Source: QALR01 sp045124015
Lineage (GTDB): Bacteria; Bacillota; Clostridia; Oscillospirales; CAG-272
Assembly (NCBI GenBank): GCA_045124015.1
Contig: JBGVLA010000099.1
Location: 1 to 5,461, forward strand
Length of the DNA: 5,461 bases
Direction of reading: 5' to 3'
In this document: positions 1 through 4,652 of the stretch, piece after piece
Position numbering within the stretch: the first letter of the stretch is position 1
Layout: each line of letters starts with the position of its first letter
The notes under the pieces: model-generated
Seen by the model: the letters and a program-made list of their open reading frames with translations, nothing else
Databases searched by the model: none
What the model was told of the DNA's origin: nothing
Made by a program: the position numbers and the translations under genes

Positions 1-906
1 ACCGTGAACACCACCATTCGCCGGACCGAGGTTCACGCCTTCATAAAGCTCCTGCGCGACCTTCATCGTGCGTTTGGAATGAAAGCCGAAACGACGGGAT
101 GCCACCTGCTGAAGGCTTGAGGTTTCAAACGGAGGCTCTGGGCTTTTGTTTTTCTTGGAGCTTTTGGTCGTTTTGACGGAAAATTCAGATTCCTTGCAAG
201 CGTCTACGATCTTTTGTGTATCTTCGCCGTTTGTAAGCTCGATCTTACCGTTTTCATCGCCGTGGAATTTGGTTTTGACCTTTTGGTTTTTGGAAAGTCC
301 CAAAACGGCTTCGATCGTCCAATATTCCTTGGGAACGAATTTTTCGATCTCCGCATCGCGTTCTACGATGATCCTCGTCGCAACGGATTGTACGCGGCCT
401 GCGGAAAGTCCGCTCTTGACCGTTTTCCAAAGATAGGGGCTGATCTTATATCCCACGATGCGGTCGAGGATTCGACGCGCCTGCTGAGAGTTGACGAGAT
501 TCATATCGATGGGATGCGGTTCCTCGATACCGCTTTGTACGGTCTTTTTGGTGATCTCATTGAACGCAACGCGATATGCGTTTTCGGGTTCAATGCCGAG
601 GACGGTCGCGAGATGCCACGCGATGGCTTCCCCTTCTCGGTCAGGGTCAGTTGCGATATATACTTTATCTGCGTTCTTTGCTTCCTTTTTCATTTCCGCA
701 ATGAGCGCGCTTTTGCCTTGGATGTTGATATATTTTACCTTGAAATTGTCCTCCGGGTCGACGCCGAGACGGCTTTTCGGCAGATCTCTGACATGACCCT
801 TGCAAGAAATGACTTTATAATTGCTGCCAAGATAAGAGTTGACGGTGGCAACCTTACCGGGGGATTCCAATATCACTAAATTTTTATGCTTCTTATTTTC
901 CTGCAT
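1..906 (-). CDS. topA: DNA topoisomerase I (type IA), N-terminal part; 3' end cut by window edge
   Basis: Type IA topoisomerase that relaxes negative supercoils by cutting and passing one strand. 302 residues are visible. The Toprim domain has ESPGK at 14-18 (aligning with E. coli Glu9 and Lys13), GHVRDLP at 37-43, and the Mg-binding TDPDREGE at 86-93 (Asp87, Asp89, Glu91). Next come VNSQQARRILDRIVGYKISP near 138-157 and GLSAGRVQSV at 166-175. The frame runs off the window at YEGV (288-291) plus 11 residues, just before the expected catalytic tyrosine of the ITYMRTDS motif, so that residue cannot be checked. The ATG at 904-906 is the first possible start, because an in-frame TGA lies three codons upstream. 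An AAGGAG lies about 12 nt before it, a slightly long spacing. The gene has its own strong promoter at 959-988 and follows dprA, a common Bacillota order. The family variant ESPAK is replaced by ESPGK. Confidence 0.97.
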   Translation of the reverse strand, partial: MQENKKHKNLVILESPGKVATVNSYLGSNYKVISCKGHVRDLPKSRLGVDPEDNFKVKYINIQGKSALIAEMKKEAKNADKVYIATDPDREGEAIAWHLATVLGIEPENAYRVAFNEITKKTVQSGIEEPHPIDMNLVNSQQARRILDRIVGYKISPYLWKTVKSGLSAGRVQSVATRIIVERDAEIEKFVPKEYWTIEAVLGLSKNQKVKTKFHGDENGKIELTNGEDTQKIVDACKESEFSVKTTKSSKKNKSPEPPFETSSLQQVASRRFGFHSKRTMKVAQELYEGVNLGPANGGVHG

Positions 907-917
907 AATCTTTCAGA

Positions 918-924
918 ACTCCTT
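918..924 (-). promoter_or_regulatory. Shine-Dalgarno of topA with long spacing
   Basis: AAGGAGT on the minus strand, with GGAG at 919-922. The gap from the end of AAGGAGT to the topA ATG (904-906) is 11 nt, longer than the 5-9 nt of the other genes here. No alternative start lies closer, because an in-frame TGA falls at 913-915. Confidence 0.7.
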
Positions 925-958
925 CAATCTAATCTTCGTTTTTATTCACACAAATTTT

Positions 959-988
959 ATTATATATCCAAACCAAGGGATTTGTCAA
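959..988 (-). promoter_or_regulatory. SigA-type promoter of topA
   Basis: On the minus strand, TTGACA (983-988) and TATAAT (959-964) are both exact consensus matches, separated by 18 bp. The likely transcription start is near 952, giving a leader of about 45 nt before the topA ATG at 906. It faces topA and lies in the AT-rich gap after dprA, so topA can be transcribed independently of the upstream methyltransferase-dprA unit. The match is seen directly; activity is inferred. Confidence 0.85.
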
Positions 989-1019
989 GGGTGAATTCTT
1001 CTGGGAAGGGGGGTATGGG
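989..1019 (+). other. G-rich tract with four G-runs beside the topA promoter
   Basis: On the plus strand there are G-runs at 989-991, 1003-1005, 1008-1013 and 1017-1019, with loops of 11, 2 and 3 nt. They lie immediately upstream of the topA -35 element. The arrangement could form a G-quadruplex with one long loop, but the G-rich strand may simply be compositional. Function is unknown. Confidence 0.3.
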
Positions 1020-1092
1020 TAACGAATTTAAGGAATTGTTTTTGTTTATTTTTTATACTTTTGTGATTTTCTTCTATACAAACAACATATAA

Positions 1093-1119
1093 GTACTTTT
1101 CTGCACGAACAAAAAGTAC
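1093..1119. repeat. Inverted repeat downstream of dprA (possible weak terminator or dispersed hairpin)
   Basis: Arms GTACTTTT (1093-1100) and AAAAGTAC (1112-1119) are perfect reverse complements around an 11-nt centre. The element begins 11 bp past the dprA stop codon. The stem is AT-rich and is not followed by a U-run on the minus strand, so it is a poor intrinsic terminator. It could be the remains of a dispersed intergenic hairpin or a binding site. The rest of the 907-1130 gap is AT-rich and holds only the topA promoter, its ribosome binding site and the G-rich tract. Confidence 0.45.
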
Positions 1120-1130
1120 GAAAAGAAAAA

Positions 1131-2387
1131 TCAAATCGGCTTGAAGCTTCCTCCGGGAAGCGCTTCAATATAGCCGCCGATCTCCAGCATCGTCAAAACG
1201 CTGAGAAGCTCACCGACGGTCATAGGCGTTCCCATTTTCGCGGAAACTGCCCCTGCAATCTCCTCTGCCGACATTGCGTCTTCCATAACGGAGACCACTA
1301 GCGCTTCCGTTTCGGAAAGACCCGCGGTATCGATCTCCTTTTTCTGTTTTTTCGGCGCCGCAGAGACGATCTCTTCTTCCGTGATCTTGATCTTGGGCGC
1401 TTTTTTGCGTGTATAGCGCTCGGGAGATGCCACGTCTCGCATTGCAGAGACCGCCTCGTCCACCTTGGCGCGTCTGCCTGCCATGATCAGTCTTTCTGTA
1501 AAGATTCTATGCGGATATAGAAGCTCGTATTCATCCAAAACGTCTAAAGCAGAAGTTACGAGCTTCGCACCGTTTTGGATCAGCATATTCGCACCCGAAG
1601 CAAGCGCATCGTTTGCATTTCCGGGATATGCAAAAATATCGCGGCCTTGACGTCCGGCATCGCGTGCGGTAATGAGCGAGCCGCTCTTCATATCCGCTTC
1701 CACAACGACAGTGCCCTGCGAAAGTCCTGCAATGATGCGGTTTCGAATCGGGAAATTTTTGCCGTTCGGGTCTGTTCCCGGGGCAAATTCCGTCAGCACC
1801 GTACCCTTTTCGGCGATTCTTTCCATCAGATCTTTGTTTTCGGGCGGATATGCGCGGTCGATCCCGCAACCGAGCACGGCGATCGTATGACCGCCTGCAT
1901 CCAATGCACCGGTTTGCGCTGCAGCATCGATACCAAGCGCCATACCCGAAACGACGATCGCTCCTGCATCCGCAAGGTCATAACCGAGACGGTACGCATT
2001 TTCAGCGCCATGCTTACTGCATTTTCTCGTGCCAACACAAGAGATCAGCACGTTATCATCGATATCGGGCACACGTCCGCGATAATACAAAACGAGCGGT
2101 TTGGCATGAATGGCACGCAAGCGGTCGGGATAGATCTCGCTTTCCAACGTCATAATGCCCACGTTCATGCGCTCGCAATACGTGAGAATCTTCCCTGCAT
2201 GGGTCAGATCACGGTCAAGAAGTGCCGTTGCAATATTTTGATCGATGCCCTCCACGGAAAGAAGTGCATCCGCGCTCGCTTCAAAAATCGCCTTCGGCGT
2301 TCCAAACTGCGCGAGCAGATACGAGCCAAGCTCGCTCCCCGCTCCGCAACGCAGAGAAAGCCATATCCAATACATCAAATGATTCAT
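1131..2387 (-). CDS. dprA: DNA-processing protein DprA
   Basis: DprA binds incoming single-stranded DNA in the cytoplasm and loads RecA during natural transformation; it is also kept in many bacteria not known to be competent. The protein is 418 residues. A helical, helix-hairpin-helix-like N-terminus (LSVEGID at 43-49) precedes the Rossmann-type core: VGTRKCSKHG at 118-127, VSGMALGIDAAAQTGAL at 146-162, VLGCGIDRAYPPEN at 171-184, NFPIRNRIIAGLS at 211-223, and KSGSLITARDAGRQGRDIFAYPGN at 234-257. A Lys-rich linker (about 305-355) leads to a C-terminal winged-helix domain (about 357-418). The frame is open to 2456, but the ATG at 2385-2387 was chosen: it has AAGGAG six nt upstream, and the extra 23 codons lie inside the preceding gene and do not look like DprA. 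Transcription is probably shared with the methyltransferase gene. Confidence 0.97.
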   Translation of the reverse strand: MNHLMYWIWLSLRCGAGSELGSYLLAQFGTPKAIFEASADALLSVEGIDQNIATALLDRDLTHAGKILTYCERMNVGIMTLESEIYPDRLRAIHAKPLVLYYRGRVPDIDDNVLISCVGTRKCSKHGAENAYRLGYDLADAGAIVVSGMALGIDAAAQTGALDAGGHTIAVLGCGIDRAYPPENKDLMERIAEKGTVLTEFAPGTDPNGKNFPIRNRIIAGLSQGTVVVEADMKSGSLITARDAGRQGRDIFAYPGNANDALASGANMLIQNGAKLVTSALDVLDEYELLYPHRIFTERLIMAGRRAKVDEAVSAMRDVASPERYTRKKAPKIKITEEEIVSAAPKKQKKEIDTAGLSETEALVVSVMEDAMSAEEIAGAVSAKMGTPMTVGELLSVLTMLEIGGYIEALPGGSFKPI

Positions 2388-2393
2388 GTGATA

Positions 2394-2400
2394 CTCCTTA
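2394..2400 (-). promoter_or_regulatory. dprA Shine-Dalgarno overlapping the upstream stop codon
   Basis: TAAGGAG on the minus strand: TAA (2398-2400) is the methyltransferase stop codon and AAGGAG (2394-2399) is the dprA ribosome binding site, six nt before the ATG at 2387. Ribosomes terminating on the first gene would sit on the second gene's binding site, so translation of the two is probably coupled. This site fixes the dprA start. Confidence 0.8.
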
Positions 2401-3177
2401 TTGCAAGCGTACTCTGGCGGCTTCCCACATGACGACGCCCGATGCGACCGCCGCATTGAGCGATTCGGGACCCTCGCTCATGGGAATGATGACACTGCCC
2501 GTACAAGCGTCCAGTACGGCTTGCGATACGCCGTGTCCCTCGTTTCCGATGACAAAGCCCACTTTTCCCGTAAAATCGACACTTCGAATATCCTTGGAGC
2601 GTGCATCGAGCGCCGTTGCATAGATACGGAAGCCCTCCTCACGCAAGCGCAGGACTTCATTTGCGAGATCGTCTGCACGGCGCACGTCCATGCGGAAGAT
2701 CGAACCCATACAAGCGCGGACGGTTTTGGGATTATAGAGGTCAGCGCTTCCCGTACCCGCATAGATAACGTCTACGCCAAACGCATCTGCCGAACGAAGC
2801 ACCGCACCGAAGTTTCCCGGGTCAGCAACGCCGTCAAGGAGCACGACGAAGGAAGCTTCTCCTGCGGTCTTCGGCTTATAATACGCACAAACGCAGAAAA
2901 CACCCTGCGGTGCGTTCTCAAAGGAAAGCTTTTCATAGACCGTGTCGCTGACGAGAACAAGGAGCTTTTCGTCGATACCGTCAAAATCCGAGCGGTATTT
3001 GTCATATGCCGTTTCCGTTACAAAAATCTGCTTAAAATCTGCTCCTGCCTTCTTGGCTTCACGAAATAATTTGATGCCCTCAAAAGCAAAGGTGCCTGTG
3101 CGTTCTCTGTATTTTTTATCGGAAAGCTTCGCTGCGGAGACGACGGTGCTGTTATTTTTGCTTGTAATGAGTTCCAT
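2398..3177 (-). CDS. TrmH/SpoU-family RNA 2'-O-methyltransferase
   Basis: Predicted S-adenosylmethionine-dependent methylase of ribose 2'-OH groups in rRNA or tRNA; the exact target cannot be read from sequence. The 259-residue protein has an N-terminal L30e-like substrate-binding region (about 1-100, including TFAFEGIKLFREA at 29-41). The C-terminal SPOUT trefoil-knot domain follows. Motif 1 is LDGVADPGNFGAVLRSADAFG at 114-134 with Asn122 and Arg128, motif 2 is FVIGNEGHGVS at 208-218, and motif 3 is IIPMSEGPESLNAAVASGV around 230-248. Length and domain order match the family. The ATG at 3175-3177 has AAGGAG five nt upstream. The gene follows the rplT terminator, so it is probably transcribed separately from the ribosomal operon, and it runs into dprA. 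Possible substrates include 23S rRNA, as for RlmB-like members. Confidence 0.93.
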   Translation of the reverse strand: MELITSKNNSTVVSAAKLSDKKYRERTGTFAFEGIKLFREAKKAGADFKQIFVTETAYDKYRSDFDGIDEKLLVLVSDTVYEKLSFENAPQGVFCVCAYYKPKTAGEASFVVLLDGVADPGNFGAVLRSADAFGVDVIYAGTGSADLYNPKTVRACMGSIFRMDVRRADDLANEVLRLREEGFRIYATALDARSKDIRSVDFTGKVGFVIGNEGHGVSQAVLDACTGSVIIPMSEGPESLNAAVASGVVMWEAARVRLQ

Positions 3178-3196
3178 ATTGACTCCTTTTTTGCGG

Positions 3197-3221
3197 GCGA
3201 CTACATAGAGTCGCTCTTATA
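3197..3221 (-). promoter_or_regulatory. Possible -10 element and adjoining dyad upstream of the methyltransferase gene
   Basis: After the rplT terminator, the minus strand carries TATAAG (3216-3221), a possible -10 box, but no convincing -35 lies 16-19 bp upstream. Directly downstream is a perfect dyad, GCGACT (3209-3214 on the minus strand) and AGTCGC (3197-3202), separated by 6 bp. It overlaps the expected transcription start and could be an operator or a 5' leader hairpin. The dyad is seen directly; promoter and operator roles are tentative. Confidence 0.35.
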
Positions 3222-3254
3222 CAAATATAAATTGATGAAATGGGGGAAAGAACG

Positions 3255-3286
3255 CAAAAACCAAAGCGGAAACGCTTTGGTTTTTG
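3255..3286 (-). terminator. Intrinsic terminator of the infC-rpmI-rplT operon
   Basis: A perfect 14-bp stem (3255-3268 with 3273-3286) with a 4-nt loop lies 17 bp past the rplT stop codon. Its core arms are CCAAAGCG and CGCTTTGG, flanked by A5/T5 tracts, so on the minus strand the stem ends in a U-run (3256-3260). The symmetry could let it work in both directions, but there is no plus-strand gene in view. Confidence 0.9.
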
Positions 3287-3303
3287 GTATATGTTTTTAT
3301 AAA

Positions 3304-3657
3304 TTAAAGTGCTGCTTTTGCGGTTTCGCAAAGAGTTGCGAAAGCTTCCTTGTCGTTTACTGCGAGTTCAGCGAGCATCTTACGGTTGAGGTTGATGCCT
3401 GCTCTCTTGAGACCGCACATAAATCTGGAATAGTTGAGACCATTAACCTTTGCCTGAGCAGAGATTCTGGTGATCCAGAGAGAACGGAAATCTCTCTTCT
3501 TCATCTTACGGCCAGCGAAAGCGTAGTTACCGCTCTTCATTACGGCCTGTTTAGCCATCTTGAAGTGCTTGGATTTTGCGCCCCAGTAACCTTTTGCGAG
3601 CTTGAGAACTTTATTTCTTCTTTTACGCGCCATCATAGCGCCCTTAACTCTTGCCAT
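3304..3657 (-). CDS. rplT: 50S ribosomal protein L20
   Basis: L20 binds 23S rRNA early in large-subunit assembly and is also the repressor of its own operon in Bacillota and in E. coli. The protein has 117 residues, the normal family length. The N-terminus MARVKGAMMARKRRNKVLKL and following AKGYWGAKS (about 21-29) form the basic, rRNA-threading extension. The C-terminal globular part includes RDFRSLWITRISAQAK (about 55-70), NGLNYSRFMCGLKRAGI (about 72-88) and NRKMLAELA (about 91-99). AGGAGG (3667-3672) lies nine nt before the ATG at 3655-3657. It follows rpmI by 27 bp and is the last gene before the terminator at 3255-3286. Its product is the expected ligand of the leader at 4461-4606. Confidence 0.98.
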   Translation of the reverse strand: MARVKGAMMARKRRNKVLKLAKGYWGAKSKHFKMAKQAVMKSGNYAFAGRKMKKRDFRSLWITRISAQAKVNGLNYSRFMCGLKRAGINLNRKMLAELAVNDKEAFATLCETAKAAL

Positions 3658-3684
3658 TTTTGTATTCCTCCTGTAAACCTTGAA

Positions 3685-3882
3685 TTATTTGTTGGGGATG
3701 AGAGCCTTGATTGTATCTGTGAAGGATTCACTGAGATACGCATTGCGACGAAGCTGTCTCTTACGCTTCGGTGTCTTGACGCCGAGTTTATGACGGCGGT
3801 TAGAGGAATTCATTTTTACCTTACCGGTTTTGGTGATAGAAAATCTTTTGGCTGTAGCCTTATGTGTCTTGATTTTTGCCAT
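3685..3882 (-). CDS. rpmI: 50S ribosomal protein L35
   Basis: Small, very basic protein of the large ribosomal subunit. The 65-residue product begins MAKIKTHKATAKRFSITKTG and has the conserved basic segment NSSNRRHKLGVKTPKRKRQLR at about 25-45, ending in ALIPNK. Length and composition are typical of L35. AAGGAAG (3892-3898) lies nine nt before the ATG at 3880-3882. It sits between infC (44-bp gap) and rplT (27-bp gap), the standard operon order, and no separate promoter is apparent, so it should be co-regulated with its neighbours. Confidence 0.97.
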   Translation of the reverse strand: MAKIKTHKATAKRFSITKTGKVKMNSSNRRHKLGVKTPKRKRQLRRNAYLSESFTDTIKALIPNK

Positions 3883-3926
3883 TTTGGGATTCTTCCTTTC
3901 AAAATATTTCTTGTCCCGAGCAGAGA

Positions 3927-4442
3927 TTACTGCTTGATGGGAGATAAAAACAATGTGAGATTGCGTCCTTCGAGAACGGGTTTTTTATCGATCTGCGCGC
4001 ATTCGGATGCGGCCTCAGCAAAGCGCATGACAATATCCATACCAAGTTCTGTGTGGCGCATTTCGCGGCCTTTGAATCTTACGCAAACCTTGACCTTATT
4101 GCCATCCTTCAAAAAGCGGAAAGCATGATTGAGTTTTGTCTGAAAATCATGTTCGCCGATGCTGCAAGAGAGCTGAATTTCTTTGACTTCAACGACCTGC
4201 TGCTTCTTTTTGGCTTCTTTTTCGCGTTTTTCCTGCTCAAAGCGGAATTTTCCGTAATCCATGATACGGCACACGGGCGGTTCTGCCTTCGGTGCGATCA
4301 TGACGAGATCGAGTCCTTTTTCGATGGAAAGATTTTGTGCTTCATCAATGGAAACGATACCGAGCTGTTCGCCCTCCTCGCCCACAAGTCTGACCTTGGG
4401 TACGGTAATTTCCTCATTGATCATATGTTCCTGCTTGCTGAT
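3927..4442 (-). CDS. infC: Translation initiation factor IF-3, probably starting at AUC
   Basis: IF3 binds the 30S subunit, keeps it apart from 50S and checks start codon-initiator tRNA pairing. The N-domain includes VCRIMDYGKFRFEQ at about 57-70, followed by the Lys/Glu-rich linker helix EKREKEAKKKQ. The C-domain includes VKEIQLSCSIGEHDF (about 86-100), KLNHAFRFLKDGNKVKVCVRF (about 103-123) and KGREMRHTELG. Start choice: GGAGG (4451-4455) lies eight nt before an AUC at 4440-4442, giving 171 residues beginning (M)SKQEHMINEEI, which parallels the MSK...INE start of Bacillus-type IF3. The upstream TTG (4455-4457) and GTG (4449-4451) overlap the Shine-Dalgarno itself and cannot be starts. The ATG at 4422-4424 is the alternative, but it lies 26 nt from GGAGG with only a weak AGGA nearby. 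IF3 discriminates against non-standard starts, so an AUC start implies autoregulation. Confidence 0.95.
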   Translation of the reverse strand: MSKQEHMINEEITVPKVRLVGEEGEQLGIVSIDEAQNLSIEKGLDLVMIAPKAEPPVCRIMDYGKFRFEQEKREKEAKKKQQVVEVKEIQLSCSIGEHDFQTKLNHAFRFLKDGNKVKVCVRFKGREMRHTELGMDIVMRFAEAASECAQIDKKPVLEGRNLTLFLSPIKQ

Positions 4443-4455
4443 ATGCGGCACCTCC
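4440..4455 (-). promoter_or_regulatory. infC translation initiation region: GGAGG and AUC codon
   Basis: GGAGG at 4451-4455 is separated by 8 nt from ATC at 4440-4442 in the infC frame. The Shine-Dalgarno starts only five nt after the U-tract of the attenuator, so the site is exposed only on read-through transcripts. E. coli infC uses AUU and Myxococcus xanthus infC uses AUC, both known rare starts linked to IF3's own proofreading. Confidence 0.7.
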
Positions 4456-4460
4456 AATTA

Positions 4461-4499
4461 GAAAAAATAATGCGGAAAACCGAATCCGGTTCTCCGCAT
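4461..4499 (-). terminator. Leader attenuator terminator upstream of infC
   Basis: On the minus strand a 13-bp stem (4487-4499 with 4470-4482, one G-U pair) closes a 4-nt loop. The arms begin ATGCGGA and end TCCGCAT, and a U-rich tract (4461-4469) follows. It lies directly before the infC Shine-Dalgarno and within the leader, so it must be conditionally bypassed. Part of its 5' arm (CGGAGAAC, 4489-4496) is complementary to an upstream leader segment. Confidence 0.9.
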
Positions 4500-4606
4500 A
4501 AATATCCCAAAGAATGGAGCGCCAAGCGCCCACGATGAGTTACCTATTAACCCGAGCGCCTTTTGCACTGCAAGGTGAGAACGGAGAACGTTCTTCTTTG
4601 TTTTAC
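4461..4606 (-). promoter_or_regulatory. L20-type leader RNA (transcription attenuator) of infC-rpmI-rplT
   Basis: The untranslated leader runs from about 4606 to the attenuator terminator. Antiterminator segment GTTCTCCG (4582-4589) is a perfect 8-nt complement of CGGAGAAC (4489-4496) in the terminator 5' arm, so the two structures exclude each other. Between them lies a structured domain: a TTGC/GCAA hairpin with an AGT loop (about 4564-4574), GCGCTC (4554-4559) pairing with GGGCGC (4526-4531), and inside that a GGGTT/AACTC hairpin (4537-4553). GGGCGC could instead pair with a second GCGCTC (4517-4522). In Bacillus subtilis L20 binds such a leader and causes premature termination. The position, operon and alternative pairings fit that family; I cannot run a covariance-model check. 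Confidence 0.75.
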
Positions 4607-4612
4607 CGTAAA

Positions 4613-4641
4613 ATTATATCATACGGAAAACGAAATGTCAA
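4613..4641 (-). promoter_or_regulatory. Perfect consensus SigA promoter of infC-rpmI-rplT
   Basis: TTGACA (4636-4641) and TATAAT (4613-4618) are exact, with an ideal 17-bp spacer. The start site is expected near 4606, giving a leader of about 164 nt before the infC start. The -35 begins 11 bp beyond the pseudouridine synthase stop codon, with no terminator between, so some read-through from upstream is possible but would still meet the attenuator. Confidence 0.93.
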
Positions 4642-4652
4642 TAGGTTTTTTG

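Noticed and set aside
214..879. Plus-strand open frame of 221 codons opposite topA
   Set aside because: Fully antisense to conserved Toprim motifs of topA, with no protein family resemblance.
886..1092. Plus-strand 68-codon frame with a hydrophobic C-terminus in the dprA-topA gap
   Set aside because: It overlaps the topA start, ribosome binding site and promoter; the hydrophobic residues come from AT-rich, T-rich DNA, and no Shine-Dalgarno precedes it.
1575..2432. Plus-strand open frame of 285 codons opposite dprA
   Set aside because: Shadow of dprA: no ribosome binding site logic, no family features, and full overlap with an intact conserved gene.
2388..2456. N-terminal extension of dprA by 23 codons
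   Set aside because: It lies in the methyltransferase coding region in another frame, does not resemble DprA, and the ATG at 2387 has an ideal ribosome binding site.
3232..4128. Long plus-strand open frame (298 codons) opposite rplT, rpmI and the infC 3' end
   Set aside because: It is antisense to three certain genes, has a Cys-rich composition with no recognisable domain, and covers the rplT terminator. Lys-rich genes in this codon use leave few stops on the other strand.
4586..4593. GAACGTTC as a possible LexA (SOS) site
   Set aside because: The half-sites have no 4-bp spacer as the Gram-positive SOS box needs, and the sequence is part of the attenuator leader.
4461..4606. T-box or small-molecule riboswitch instead of an L20 leader
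   Set aside because: The leader is too short for a T-box and I see no T-box consensus sequence; the position before infC-rpmI-rplT favours ribosomal protein control.
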